Assembly (NCBI GenBank): GCA_025355565.1
Contig: JANXZK010000013.1
Coordinates: forward strand, 1-45,858
Length of the DNA: 45,858 nt
Source of the DNA: a bacterium
GTDB lineage: Bacteria > Patescibacteriota > Minisyncoccia > Phycocordibacterales > PALSA-1337
Reading direction: 5' to 3'
Made by a program: the position numbers and the translations under genes. Below, one piece after another: positions 8,511 through 15,942 of this stretch. Within the stretch, counting starts at the first letter, position 1. The number at the start of each line of letters is the position of its first letter. The notes beneath the pieces are model-generated. The model was not told the DNA's origin. It ran no database searches and saw nothing but the letters and a program-made list of their open reading frames with translations.

Positions 8511-10430
8511 ATGATCCCATCAGGAAACCACATGCTTGCAGCCGACATTCGCAAAAGATTCCTCGCATTCTTCGAAAAGCGCGGACATACCATCATCCAA
8601 TCAGCATCTCTCATAACTTCTGATGAAAGAGGGATAACTAACCCGACACTTTTCAATACTGCAGGAATGCAGCCGCTCATACCGTACTTGCTCGGCAAAC
8701 CATTTATCGAGTCTGCGACTGGTAAAGAGGTGGCGCGCCTAGCCGATGTCCAGAAATGTCTGCGTACCGTCGACATCGACGATATCGGGGACAAAACTCA
8801 CGCGACTTTTTTTGAGATGTTGGGGAACTGGTCTCTCGGAGATTATTTCAAAGAAGACGCGATCAAATGGAGCTACGAATTCCTGACTTCGAAAGAGGAG
8901 GGGCTCGGATTGGATCCGAATAGGCTCTACGTGACTGTATTTGAAGGCGACGAGCTCGCATCTCGAGATGATGAGGCGGCGAAGATATGGAAAGATGTTT
9001 TTGCTAGCGACAAGAATAGTAGAGTCGCAGATTTTATGGGTGACACATTGAATGGTGAGGCTGGTCGCATATTTTACATGCCCGCATCGGCCAATTGGTG
9101 GGAGGCCGGCGAGAATGGTCCATGCGGGCCTGATTCGGAGATGTTCTATGATATAGGCGATCCGACAACTGGCAAGCCATATTTTTCCGGCAAGGGGATC
9201 ACCAAAGAACAGTATTTGAAGGCCGATGAAACACGCCAAGTAGTCGAAGTTTGGAACGATGTCTTCATGCAATATGAAAAGAAAGATGGAAATATCATAG
9301 GTAAGCTCCCGAAACTCTCCGTTGATACTGGCGCAGGGTTGGAAAGGTTAGCGATGACCATGCAGGGTGTGGATAATATCTATGATACGGATCTCCTCCG
9401 ATCGGTGATGGAAAAGATCGTCGCTACCTCTAAAAATTATGATCTCCGGTCTGCCAGGATCGTTGCCGATCATCTCCGCGCCGCGACATTTTTGATAGCT
9501 GATGGAGTGGCGCCATCAAATACAGACAGAGGATATGTCTTGAGGAAATTGATCAGGAGAGCTATTTTCAAGATGAAAGTATTGTCGATCGAGCAATCGA
9601 TCAGTAGAGAGATCATCGAGATGTTCGCAGAGCAGTATAGCAATGTCTATGAGATCGATGCGGGGACGGTGCAGGAAATTTTCGGAGAAGAAGAACAGAA
9701 GTTCCTCAAAACTCTCGCCGAAGGAAAGAAGGAATTTGAAAAGGGCGTCGATGCTTTTACTCTATTCTCGAGCTATGGTTTTCCACTCGAACTAACTCTC
9801 GAACTCGCCAAAGAGAAAGGCGTGAAGATCGATACCAAAGACTTCGACCTGAGATTCAGAGCGCATCAATCTCTCTCCCGCACTGGCGCCGAGAAGAAAT
9901 TTAGAGGTGGTTTGGCTGATGCGGATGACGAAATGGTCGTGAGATATCACACAGCGACACATCTGTTACATCAAGCATTGCATGATGTATTGGGTGATGG
10001 TGTGATGCAAAAAGGTTCCAATATAACTCCGGAGAGATTACGATTTGATTTCTCTCACGGTGCCAAGATGACAGATGAAGAAAGAACGAGAGTTGAAGAG
10101 ATCGTCAATAAAAAGATCACGGAGAGGCTATCTGTAAATCAGCTCGTCATGTCTCGTGACGAAGCGGAAAAGACTGGCGCTAGACATCTTTTCAGTGAGA
10201 AGTATGGGAATGAGATCTCTATATACTTCGTCGGTGAGGCTTCAAATCCGCCCGCCGAAGGAGATCTGGTAGCGGCATATTCAAAGGAGTTTTGCGGAGG
10301 TCCGCACGTGAAAAATACTATCGAGCTATCCGGTCCGGATGGAAAGTGGAGATTCAAAATACAAAAAGAAGAAGCGGTCGCGCAAGGAGTGCGCAGGATA
10401 AAGGCGGTATTAGAGTCCTCTAGGAATTAA
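8511..10430 (+). CDS. alaS: Alanyl-tRNA synthetase, short form
   Basis: 639 residues from ATG 8511 (ATG 8532 is also possible). The class II core begins RKRFLAFFEKRGHT and contains FNTAGMQPLIPYLLG, KCLRTVDIDDIGDKTHATFFEMLGNW (motif 2 region) and DTGAGLERLAM (motif 3). The editing domain has HTATHLLHQAL and FCGGPHV, supplying zinc and editing residues. The usual bacterial enzyme is about 870 residues; this one stops just after the editing domain at RRIKAVLESS, so the C-Ala (DHHA1) domain that bridges to the tRNA elbow is missing. That trimming is common in CPR synthetases and probably not a recent truncation. Confidence 0.93.
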   Translation: MIPSGNHMLAADIRKRFLAFFEKRGHTIIQSASLITSDERGITNPTLFNTAGMQPLIPYLLGKPFIESATGKEVARLADVQKCLRTVDIDDIGDKTHATFFEMLGNWSLGDYFKEDAIKWSYEFLTSKEEGLGLDPNRLYVTVFEGDELASRDDEAAKIWKDVFASDKNSRVADFMGDTLNGEAGRIFYMPASANWWEAGENGPCGPDSEMFYDIGDPTTGKPYFSGKGITKEQYLKADETRQVVEVWNDVFMQYEKKDGNIIGKLPKLSVDTGAGLERLAMTMQGVDNIYDTDLLRSVMEKIVATSKNYDLRSARIVADHLRAATFLIADGVAPSNTDRGYVLRKLIRRAIFKMKVLSIEQSISREIIEMFAEQYSNVYEIDAGTVQEIFGEEEQKFLKTLAEGKKEFEKGVDAFTLFSSYGFPLELTLELAKEKGVKIDTKDFDLRFRAHQSLSRTGAEKKFRGGLADADDEMVVRYHTATHLLHQALHDVLGDGVMQKGSNITPERLRFDFSHGAKMTDEERTRVEEIVNKKITERLSVNQLVMSRDEAEKTGARHLFSEKYGNEISIYFVGEASNPPAEGDLVAAYSKEFCGGPHVKNTIELSGPDGKWRFKIQKEEAVAQGVRRIKAVLESSRN

Positions 10431-10446
10431 CTTAGCCGCATTTAAG

Positions 10447-10465
10447 CCCCAGGCTCTGCCTGGGG
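10447..10465. repeat. Hairpin at the left side of the IS200/IS605-like element
   Basis: Perfect 8-bp stem CCCCAGGC/GCCTGGGG with a TCT loop, 65 nt before the transposase start and 15 nt after the alaS stop. No U-tract follows, so it is more likely the left-end hairpin recognised by a Y1 transposase than a terminator, though it could also protect the alaS mRNA end. Confidence 0.55.
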
Positions 10466-10499
10466 TCAGTGGCGGCCGTCCAGACGATTCATAATTTGC

Positions 10500-10505
10500 T
10501 ACACT
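10500..10505 (+). promoter_or_regulatory. Extended -10 before the transposase gene
   Basis: TACACT with an upstream TGC (TGCTACACT) ends 6 nt before the ATG at 10512, matching the leaderless pattern of the core genes around it. Confidence 0.5.
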
Positions 10506-10511
10506 GGACTC

Positions 10512-10941
10512 ATGCGGTTCAGAAAGAGCAGTCATGCTGTCTACAAAACTGAATATCACATCGTCTGGACCCCTCGATATCGGCGTAAAATCTTCGTACC
10601 TGGTATCCCAGCAATACGCTTTTCAAATACTCAAACATCCAGAAAACCTCGATCCCGATATCGAGGTAGTGAAGCTGAACGTCCAACCGAACCATATACA
10701 CATGGTACTCGTCATACCACCAAGAGTTTCAGCTGCCGAGGTTGTTCAATTCATCAAAACGCAATCTAGCGGAGAACTCAAGCGAAAATTTCCTTTTCTA
10801 CAAAAACAATTCTGGGGCAGGGAGGGTATCTGGTCACGTGGGTATTGTGTATCCACTGTAGGCCTGAACGAAAAGGAAATTATCGCGTATGTGGAACATC
10901 AAGACCGTGATGACCGAGGGCAACTAAAACTCGCTCTCTAG
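10512..10941 (+). pseudogene. tnpA: IS200/IS605-family Y1 transposase TnpA with a frameshift
   Basis: Two overlapping frames together encode a normal-size Y1 (HUH) transposase. The first frame gives MRFRKSSHAVYKTEYHIVWTPRYRRKIFVPGI. Reading then moves by one base to QQYAFQILKHPENL and continues to the stop at 10939-10941. Removing one C from the CCC at 10607-10609 restores a single open frame. The metal-binding NHIH motif (LNVQPNHIHMVLVIPP) and the C-terminal catalytic-tyrosine helix EIIAYVEHQD are both intact. No tnpB follows. The shift may be a true inactivating mutation, a sequencing error in the C run, or programmed frameshifting. Flanking hairpins at 10447 and 10955 fit the ends of such an element. 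Confidence 0.85.
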
Positions 10942-10954
10942 TCGGAGGGAGAAG

Positions 10955-10983
10955 CCGCCGACTCCGTCGGCGGAGGTTCACTT
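10955..10983 (+). repeat. REP-like palindrome, copy A (right of tnpA)
   Basis: Stem CCGCCGAC/GTCGGCGG (8 bp) with loop TCC, followed by AGGTTCACTT. The same 29 bases occur in inverted orientation within the perfect palindrome at 12231-12269; the loop is TCC here and GGA there. Its position 14 nt after tnpA fits a right-end hairpin. Confidence 0.8.
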
Positions 10984-11041
10984 TGAATAGATTCGAATTT
11001 AACAGGATTTGAAATAATAAAATTTCAGTTTTTTTGCTTAA

Positions 11042-11084
11042 GATTTTCTAAATAGAAAATCCCGAATAAATATTCGGGGTCTTT
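11042..11084 (+). terminator. Rho-independent terminator with a preceding hairpin
   Basis: CCCGAATA-AA-TATTCGGG at 11061-11078 is followed by GTCTTTTG. Directly before it is a second AT-rich hairpin, GATTTTCTA/TAGAAAATC, at 11042-11061. It probably ends transcription from the transposase region. Confidence 0.65.
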
Positions 11085-11122
11085 TGAACTAAATTAGCGA
11101 GTAAAAGAATAATTTTTACCCC

Positions 11123-11150
11123 TTGCTTTTCTAGACAACATGTGTAAAAC
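11123..11150 (+). promoter_or_regulatory. Possible promoter for the 11.2-kb genes
   Basis: -35 TTGCTT at 11123-11128, a 16-bp spacer, and -10 TAAAAC at 11145-11150 with an upstream TGTG. The start would be near 11157, leaving a leader of about 25 nt with a GAGGTG ribosome site. Confidence 0.4.
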
Positions 11151-11182
11151 TGTGTCCAGTTCATTAACAAACGAGGTGATAA

Positions 11183-11473
11183 ATGAAACCAACACTAAAC
11201 CAAGTCCAGTATGCTTTTTTGAAGCTACGGTACGCGAAGATTGCTGTGCCATTCCTGAAGTCATGCCTCCATCGGGCGTATGTCGTCGATCGCCGCTTTT
11301 ACGGCGGACGCGGACCAATCTTCGCAAGAGATGATCGCTTCACGTACGTGAACAAAATCGAACGCAGCGACTTCGGCGACTTCGCAGGAGAAGAACACGT
11401 GTTCGATCTAAATGAACAGTGCCTCGGCCATCATTGGTACCGAGGAATGTCACTGCTCAAAAACAACCAGTAG
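11183..11473 (+). CDS. Unknown small protein with a strong ribosome site
   Basis: 96 residues, starting 7 nt after GAGGTG. It is basic and aromatic (several Tyr, Phe and Arg residues), with a hydrophobic N-terminal third and a C-terminal acidic stretch SDFGDFAGEEHVFDL. No motif was recognised. The gene is more GC-rich than the island genes, has a Shine-Dalgarno site unlike most neighbours, and is followed 17 nt later by another such gene, so the two probably form an acquired operon beside the transposase. Confidence 0.6.
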   Translation: MKPTLNQVQYAFLKLRYAKIAVPFLKSCLHRAYVVDRRFYGGRGPIFARDDRFTYVNKIERSDFGDFAGEEHVFDLNEQCLGHHWYRGMSLLKNNQ

Positions 11474-11490
11474 AAAGAAAGGAGCAGCAA

Positions 11491-11943
11491 ATGCTAGTTA
11501 TCAAAGTCTGGTGCCTCCCGAAGTCCACTGAGCACAAGCTCACTCAAATCTTCAAAGGCATCGTCAAAGCCGTAGAGAGTGTCCCCGAACTTGGTCTCAA
11601 AGGGAAGTACGGGATAACAGTCCTCTTTCCGCCCGACATGATGAAGTTCGGTCTGGGAAGCGGGATTATCATCGAAGTGACCGGCCTATTCATCGAGTCG
11701 GAACGCGATGTTGAGGTTCGCAATCGATTGGCCGAACGCCTAGGATGGACGCTCAAGGAGTACTTCCCGCAGGCGATGGTCGAATGTATCGTGTTTCCCT
11801 TTGATCCAAAGCGCGGCTTCTGGACCAATCCTCAGATGGGCCGGCGACACAAGCCAACCGCCTCGGACCTCGTGGAAAAGTATCCGCCTATAGATCCCGG
11901 CACGCCGGTCAGGACCACAGAAAAGAAGTTGTCTGACACCTAG
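11491..11943 (+). CDS. Unknown 150-residue protein ending at an in-frame TAG
   Basis: ATG 11491 is 6 nt after AAAGGAG, a clear ribosome site. The protein begins MLVIKVWCLPKSTEHKLTQ and has alternating strands and helices, including GKYGITVLFPPDMM and IIIEVTGLFIESE, which could be a small alpha/beta sandwich. No family was recognised. It ends at TAG 11941-11943, but the same frame stays open for another 49 codons to TAA at 12090-12092, and that extension looks protein-like. Expression is probably coupled with the preceding gene. Confidence 0.65.
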   Translation: MLVIKVWCLPKSTEHKLTQIFKGIVKAVESVPELGLKGKYGITVLFPPDMMKFGLGSGIIIEVTGLFIESERDVEVRNRLAERLGWTLKEYFPQAMVECIVFPFDPKRGFWTNPQMGRRHKPTASDLVEKYPPIDPGTPVRTTEKKLSDT

Positions 11944-12092
11944 TGGACTGAAGAGGCGCTGGCGAAACGGAAGTGGGGTGTCAAAGGAATAGTCCTTAGA
12001 CATCACGACTCGCACGGCCTCTGCTACGACGTCCGGCACGATGACGGAACTGAGGGGTGCTATGATCCCTCTGAACTGGAAATCGTGCAATA
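11944..12092 (+). other. In-frame extension after TAG: 49 codons resembling a small folded domain
   Basis: Directly after the TAG, the same frame encodes WTEEALAKRKWGVKG, then VLRHHDSHGLCYDVRHDDG, then a YDPSELEIV end. The strand pattern, glycines and the repeated H-D/D-G turns look like a small SH3/KOW-type barrel rather than noise. It has no good start codon or ribosome site of its own. It could be reached by UAG readthrough, be a gene whose start was lost, or be chance. Other genes in the window end in TAG, so the codon is a normal stop here. Confidence 0.45.
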
Positions 12093-12112
12093 ACGCGCAC
12101 GACAAACCAAAG

Positions 12113-12147
12113 CCGCACCGGCACAAACTGGTGCGGTAATTTTTTAT
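12113..12147 (+). terminator. Rho-independent terminator
   Basis: Stem CCGCACCGG/CTGGTGCGG (9 bp with one G-U pair), loop CACAAA, then TAATTTTTTAT. It lies 20 nt after the TAA at 12092, supporting transcription through the frame beyond the TAG. Confidence 0.8.
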
Positions 12148-12230
12148 ACAACCGCCGCCAACTGCTCCCTCGTCGGTCAGACCAGCGGAAACAAATTTTT
12201 AGTCGTCAAACTTATATACCTGTCAGATCC

Positions 12231-12269
12231 AAGTGAACCTCCGCCGACGGAGTCGGCGGAGGTTCACTT
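12231..12269. repeat. Perfect 39-nt palindrome (REP-like copy B)
   Basis: The 18-base arm AAGTGAACCTCCGCCGAC and its exact reverse complement flank a GGA loop. Twenty-nine of these bases recur, inverted, at 10955-10983 beside tnpA. The two copies bracket the unknown genes at 11.2-12.1 kb. No U-tract is present, so this is not a standard terminator. Confidence 0.9.
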
Positions 12270-12309
12270 CCAGGACGTGATTCGAGGACGGGTAGTCAGC
12301 AAAATATGA

Positions 12310-12315
12310 TACAAT
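12310..12315 (+). promoter_or_regulatory. -10 box before the FtsA/PilM-like gene
   Basis: TACAAT (within TATGATACAAT) ends 9 nt before ATG 12325, giving a leader of 0-3 nt. Confidence 0.55.
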
Positions 12316-12324
12316 ATACATGCA

Positions 12325-13506
12325 ATGCTTTTTTCTAGTAGAAAAAATGACGGATTGGTCCTGATCCTGGACGTTCAAAGTTCAATAGTTCGCAGCGCTC
12401 TCATATTAGAGAAGACCGGAGGAAATCCTCATATACTATACACAAGCAGTGTGCCCGTATCATATCGAAAAAGTGTTGATAGTAGGACGATCATCAGCGC
12501 CACAGTCAAGGCGACAACACACACTATAGATGGAGTGATGAGATTCTTGTATAAGCGAAACGGAGCACCTTGTGAAGGAACATCGAACGATCTGATACGA
12601 TTGCCACGTAAGATCTCTGCCGTACACTATATCCTCTCGTCGCCGTGGATATTGTCTGAGGCGAAACGATCGGACAGTACATTCGATAAGGAAGAGACGA
12701 TCACTCATGATATGGTATTCAAGATGATCCGTGACGAGCGGGAAAGATTGGCTGCCGAAGTGAAAGCCAGCGACAAGACAACGGTCGTCGAGGAAAAGAT
12801 CTTCAATGTAGAATTGAATGGCTATCCTATCTCAAATTGGCAAGGAAAGATGGCAAAGTCCCTTTCGGTCTCTTTTGTGACGAGTATATCGGGTACGAGG
12901 ATGGTCGAAAGATTCAAAGAGATGTGCGCGCATATTGTTCACGGTCATGATGTCTATTTTCATTCATCTCTCCTGATGCAACATATCGGCATCGGTCAGA
13001 TATTTCCCGACAAAGACACATACGCGATCTTGCACATACATGGTGAGATCACAGACATAATAGAGATAGGGAAACATGCGTGTACATTTTTTGGCACATA
13101 CCCTATAGGCACGCAGACGGTAGTACGTGCCTTCGCGAGAGCAGGGAGGATCGGTATACATGCCGCGGAGTCGTCATTGAATCTTCACGGCACGAGCATG
13201 CTTGTGGAAAAAACAGGCAAGAATGCTCTGCATATCAAGAAAGCTTATGAGCCGTGGCTAGAACAGCTAGATAGATCATTGAAGATAGGTCATATAGATG
13301 TCGATGCTCCGACGGAGGTGATCGTCGGCGCCATGGAGAGACAAAATGATTTCGTTGAGCTTTTAAAACAGAGATATCCAAAAATGAAGGTAGAGATTTT
13401 GAAGATCGAGGAGGTCGCGTCGCATGTGACATTCGAATCGACCGCGGAGATACAGGTTATGTTGAGTTTGTATGCGATCGCCGCGGATTTACTTCGACCT
13501 ATGTAG
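12325..13506 (+). CDS. FtsA/PilM-like actin-fold protein
   Basis: 393 residues. The N-terminus LVLILDVQSSIVRSALI resembles the phosphate-1 strand of actin-fold ATPases. The later blocks TYAILHIHGEITDIIEIGKHACTFFGTYPIGTQTVVR and VIVGAMERQNDFVELLKQRYP resemble the phosphate-2 and adenosine regions seen in FtsA and PilM. There is no membrane helix. Such divergent relatives are frequent in CPR genomes next to large exported or baseplate-J-like proteins, as here. A role in cell division or in a pilus-type envelope machine is inferred from fold and context only; the sequence does not separate these two options. Confidence 0.6.
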   Translation: MLFSSRKNDGLVLILDVQSSIVRSALILEKTGGNPHILYTSSVPVSYRKSVDSRTIISATVKATTHTIDGVMRFLYKRNGAPCEGTSNDLIRLPRKISAVHYILSSPWILSEAKRSDSTFDKEETITHDMVFKMIRDERERLAAEVKASDKTTVVEEKIFNVELNGYPISNWQGKMAKSLSVSFVTSISGTRMVERFKEMCAHIVHGHDVYFHSSLLMQHIGIGQIFPDKDTYAILHIHGEITDIIEIGKHACTFFGTYPIGTQTVVRAFARAGRIGIHAAESSLNLHGTSMLVEKTGKNALHIKKAYEPWLEQLDRSLKIGHIDVDAPTEVIVGAMERQNDFVELLKQRYPKMKVEILKIEEVASHVTFESTAEIQVMLSLYAIAADLLRPM

Positions 13507-13516
13507 ATCCGTATGT

Positions 13517-13522
13517 TATGAT
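13517..13522 (+). promoter_or_regulatory. -10 box before the baseplate-J-like gene
   Basis: TATGAT ends 12 nt before ATG 13535 and begins 11 nt after the preceding stop codon. The leader would be about 5 nt, without a ribosome site. Confidence 0.45.
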
Positions 13523-13534
13523 AGTAAATATATT

Positions 13535-14944
13535 ATGCCACGAAGAGTACAAGACATAGTCCCGAGTGATCGACGTTCGATACGCAATATTTCCATACCT
13601 CGCACGGAAAGAGCGCCGATATCAAAGGGTGAAGCGCCTTTGAAGATCCACAAGATCATAGAAAAGGAAGAAAAGATCGAGAAGAGCGAAAAAACCGAAA
13701 GTAAAGCAGAGAAGATATCGGGTAGATCAGACAAAGAGCCGATGCGACGCATGGCAATGACGCCTCCATCTAGAAGACGTCAGAGGTTCGGGAGGAAAAG
13801 TATGTGGCTCATGATCACGTTGGGAGCGGTTGTGGTCGTCGTAATTGTCGCATTCATCGCTTCGACATATTTTTCCAGAGCAGTATTCACTATCACTCCA
13901 AAGATCATCCCCGTGACGGTAAACAGCACGCTCGTCGTCAAGCCTGGAGTGACGAACGACCTTTCCTATGAAGTTATCACAGTGAAGTCTATGGAAAGTG
14001 CGACTGTCCCTGCTACTAGCGGCCCGCCTGTTTCGACGAAGGCAGAAGGCAAGATCAATCTCTACAATGCATATAGCGCAAGCTCGATCCGCCTCATCGC
14101 TGGAACCAGATTGTCTGATGACAGCGGCCGCGTCTATAGGCTCAAGAGTTCTGTAGTCATACCAGGGTACACCAAGCCTTCCGGCTCTGTCATCGCAGGA
14201 AGCCTTTCGACCAGTGTGATCGCCGATCAACCGGGGGCTGACTACAATATCTCGAGATCAGATCCGATCAGCGATCTCAAGATAGTCGCGTACAAGGGCA
14301 GTGCGAAATATGACACGGTATATGCAAGGTTGACGTCCGACGTCATCGGTGGAGCAGTAGGGACAAAGAAAATCGTGAGCGCAACAGTCATGGCGTCGAC
14401 TACCGCTCTACTCAGAGCAAAGATCGTCGCTTCTCTATTGACCCAGATGAGGAATTCGGTGCCGAACGGGTACATTATGTACGATAACAGCTACACTTCC
14501 AGTTTCTCCGCGCCAACTATCGGCGGTACTGATACGAATCAAGCTACCATCACACAACAAGGGATCGTTTATGGCATCATCTTCAAGAGCGTCAACTTGA
14601 TATCGAAATTGGCGGGACCGCAAGCGGTATTGACGTTCGGCAATCTAGGCTTCACTACCCAAGGCTTGAGCGGACTCAATTTCAGCATCACGAACATGAA
14701 GGATTTTGCGCCTGACAAAAAGGGAACGCTGATCGTAAATATAAAAGGTACCATGAAATTGGTGGGGACTGTTCCTGTCGATGAATTGAAGAAGAAAATG
14801 GCTGGCAAGTCTCTGGCTGATTCGCAGGATGTATTGAAGACGTATGCTCCGGTCATAGAAAATGCGGACGGCGAACTGGTACCGCCATGGTCAAAGATAC
14901 CTTCGGATACTGATAGGATTATGATCAATGTGAAGGGCGAATAG
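13535..14944 (+). CDS. Membrane-anchored baseplate J/gp47-like protein
   Basis: 469 residues from ATG 13535, just after a TATGAT box; a longer frame from 13472 would overlap the preceding gene. Residues 1-95 are highly charged (runs of KIEKSEKTESKAEK) and probably cytoplasmic. A transmembrane helix at about residues 91-113 (WLMITLGAVVVVVIVAFIAS) follows. The rest is outside the cell and Ser/Thr-rich. The stretch AEGKINLYNAYSASSIRLIAGTRL followed by PGADYNI resembles proteins annotated as baseplate J/gp47 in Patescibacteria. It probably belongs to a surface assembly together with the FtsA/PilM-like gene 28 nt upstream. The name reflects a weak family link; this is not a phage. Confidence 0.6.
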   Translation: MPRRVQDIVPSDRRSIRNISIPRTERAPISKGEAPLKIHKIIEKEEKIEKSEKTESKAEKISGRSDKEPMRRMAMTPPSRRRQRFGRKSMWLMITLGAVVVVVIVAFIASTYFSRAVFTITPKIIPVTVNSTLVVKPGVTNDLSYEVITVKSMESATVPATSGPPVSTKAEGKINLYNAYSASSIRLIAGTRLSDDSGRVYRLKSSVVIPGYTKPSGSVIAGSLSTSVIADQPGADYNISRSDPISDLKIVAYKGSAKYDTVYARLTSDVIGGAVGTKKIVSATVMASTTALLRAKIVASLLTQMRNSVPNGYIMYDNSYTSSFSAPTIGGTDTNQATITQQGIVYGIIFKSVNLISKLAGPQAVLTFGNLGFTTQGLSGLNFSITNMKDFAPDKKGTLIVNIKGTMKLVGTVPVDELKKKMAGKSLADSQDVLKTYAPVIENADGELVPPWSKIPSDTDRIMINVKGE

Positions 14945-14973
14945 GCTATATAGATAGCTATCAACACAAGAAT

Positions 14974-15003
14974 TTGACTTTTATACCTGTTTTCTGCTAA
15001 TAT
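14974..15003 (+). promoter_or_regulatory. Promoter of the infA ribosomal operon
   Basis: -35 TTGACT at 14974-14979, an 18-bp spacer, and extended -10 TGC-TAATAT at 14995-15003. Predicted initiation is near 15010, with a leader of about 15 nt that lacks a Shine-Dalgarno site. Confidence 0.65.
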
Positions 15004-15024
15004 CTGCAGGCGTCCTTTTACGTG

Positions 15025-15246
15025 ATGGATACACCTTCCAAACCTAAACATCCGAGCTCAGGTCGAGTCGTCGAGGCTATGCCGAACACGCTGTTTAAGG
15101 TTGAGCTCGATGGTACAAAAGAAGTCATCTTGGCCTACTTGGCTGGTAAAATGCGGATGAATCGTATCCGAGTTCTTATCGGTGATAAGGTAGAGTTGGA
15201 GCTAGATCCATATGGAGGAAGAGCGAGGATCACGAGAAGGTTTTAA
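15025..15246 (+). CDS. infA: Translation initiation factor IF-1
   Basis: 73 residues from ATG 15025 (GTG 15022 is directly before it). It is a single S1/OB fold: [18 protein letters not shown], then [25 protein letters not shown], then RARITRRF, all typical of IF-1. IF-1 occupies the ribosomal A site during initiation. The N-terminus [10 protein letters not shown] is longer and more basic than the usual MAKEDVIE. It is the first gene of the alpha-type operon, directly before rpmJ. Confidence 0.95.
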   Translation: MDTPSKPKHPSSGRVVEAMPNTLFKVELDGTKEVILAYLAGKMRMNRIRVLIGDKVELELDPYGGRARITRRF

Positions 15247-15308
15247 TACGAGTAAACAGTCATCGGTAAATGGTAAATAGGGAACAGATTACCAATCACT
15301 AAACAAAA
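15247..15308 (+). repeat. Degenerate GTAAACAG-type spacer repeat (infA-rpmJ)
   Basis: The spacer repeats variants of GTAAACAG and GGTAAAT (AGTAAACAGT, GGTAAATGGTAAATAGG, GGAACAG). Related sequence fills the rpmJ-rpsM and rpsM-rpsK spacers. Confidence 0.65.
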
Positions 15309-15425
15309 ATGAGAGTAAAAGCAGCCGTAAGAAAAATTTGTCCGAAATGCACCGTCGTCCGTCGAGGGTCTTACGTGTATGTAGTTTGCAAATCAAATCC
15401 AAGGCACAAGCAGAGACAAGGCTAA
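15309..15425 (+). CDS. rpmJ: Large subunit ribosomal protein L36
   Basis: 38 residues, [20 protein letters not shown] to the end HKQRQG. The zinc-ribbon residues are all present: CPKC, the later Cys in VVCKSNP and the His in RHKQRQG, so this is the zinc-binding form. It follows infA in the conserved infA-rpmJ-rpsM order. No ribosome site is obvious; the upstream spacer is the purine-rich GTAAACAG-type repeat. Confidence 0.95.
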   Translation: MRVKAAVRKICPKCTVVRRGSYVYVVCKSNPRHKQRQG

Positions 15426-15478
15426 AAGTCAGTAAACAGTAATCAGTAAATCGTAAACAGAAATCAACAATAAATCAA
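15426..15478 (+). repeat. Degenerate GTAAACAG-type spacer repeat (rpmJ-rpsM)
   Basis: Contains AGTAAACAGTAATCAGTAAA and CGTAAACAG units. It is the same low-complexity family as the neighbouring spacers. Confidence 0.65.
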
Positions 15479-15859
15479 ATGCGTATCTTAGGAATAACAT
15501 TACCCGATAACAAAAGACTTGAGATTGCTCTCACCGCTATTTACGGTGTTGGCCGATCACGAGCATTGAAGGTTTTGAAACAGGCCAAAGTTGATCCAGG
15601 CGCGAAAGCCAAAGACCTGAACGTTGAGCAGGAGAACATTGTCCGTAAGCTCGTCGAAAGTTACAAGATAGAGGGTGATCTACGACGCGAAGTCGCGGGA
15701 AATATCAAGCGCTTGAAAGATATCAAAGCCTATCGAGGTAGCCGTCACGCCAGACATCTCCCAGCTCACGGCCAGAGAACAAAGACTAACTCCCGAACAG
15801 TCCGAGGTAACGTGAGAAAGACTATGGGATCAGGCAGACGTAAAGAAGAGAAGACATAG
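15479..15859 (+). CDS. rpsM: Small subunit ribosomal protein S13
   Basis: 126 residues. S13 contacts the large subunit (bridges B1a/B1b) and P-site tRNA. The H2TH motif region TAIYGVGRSRALKVLKQ and the basic tail RHARHLPAHGQRTKTNSRT are typical. Its order between rpmJ and rpsK is conserved. The length is usual and the start is the only good one. Confidence 0.97.
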   Translation: MRILGITLPDNKRLEIALTAIYGVGRSRALKVLKQAKVDPGAKAKDLNVEQENIVRKLVESYKIEGDLRREVAGNIKRLKDIKAYRGSRHARHLPAHGQRTKTNSRTVRGNVRKTMGSGRRKEEKT

Positions 15860-15942
15860 AGATCAGTAATCAGTAAACAAAACAGTAAACCGTAAACAGA
15901 GAACAGAGAACATGGAACAGAAAATCACATCAAACTAATAAA
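15860..15942 (+). repeat. Degenerate GTAAACAG/GAACAGA spacer repeat (rpsM-rpsK)
   Basis: Repeated CAGTAATCAGTAAAC, CAGTAAACCGTAAACAG and GAACAGAGAACA units. It is the longest spacer of this type in the operon and is similar to the purine-rich insertion within mnmA. Confidence 0.7.

Noticed and set aside
10447-10465. Hairpin after alaS as a rho-independent terminator
   Set aside because: No U-tract follows (GGGGTCAGTGG); the position fits a transposon end better.
11941-11943. UAG as a reassigned codon in this organism
   Set aside because: Several recognisable genes end normally at TAG (M3 peptidase, rpsD, gyrB) and others at TGA, so no code change is supported.
13472-13534. Upstream start for the baseplate-J-like protein
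   Set aside because: It would overlap the end of the FtsA/PilM-like gene and the likely -10 box; ATG 13535 is better placed.
13535-14944. Prophage tail region because of a baseplate-J-like protein
   Set aside because: No other phage genes are nearby; such proteins with a membrane anchor are a common CPR surface component.
15247-15942. CRISPR array in the ribosomal spacers
   Set aside because: The repeats are short, degenerate and lack regular unique spacers, and no cas genes are present.
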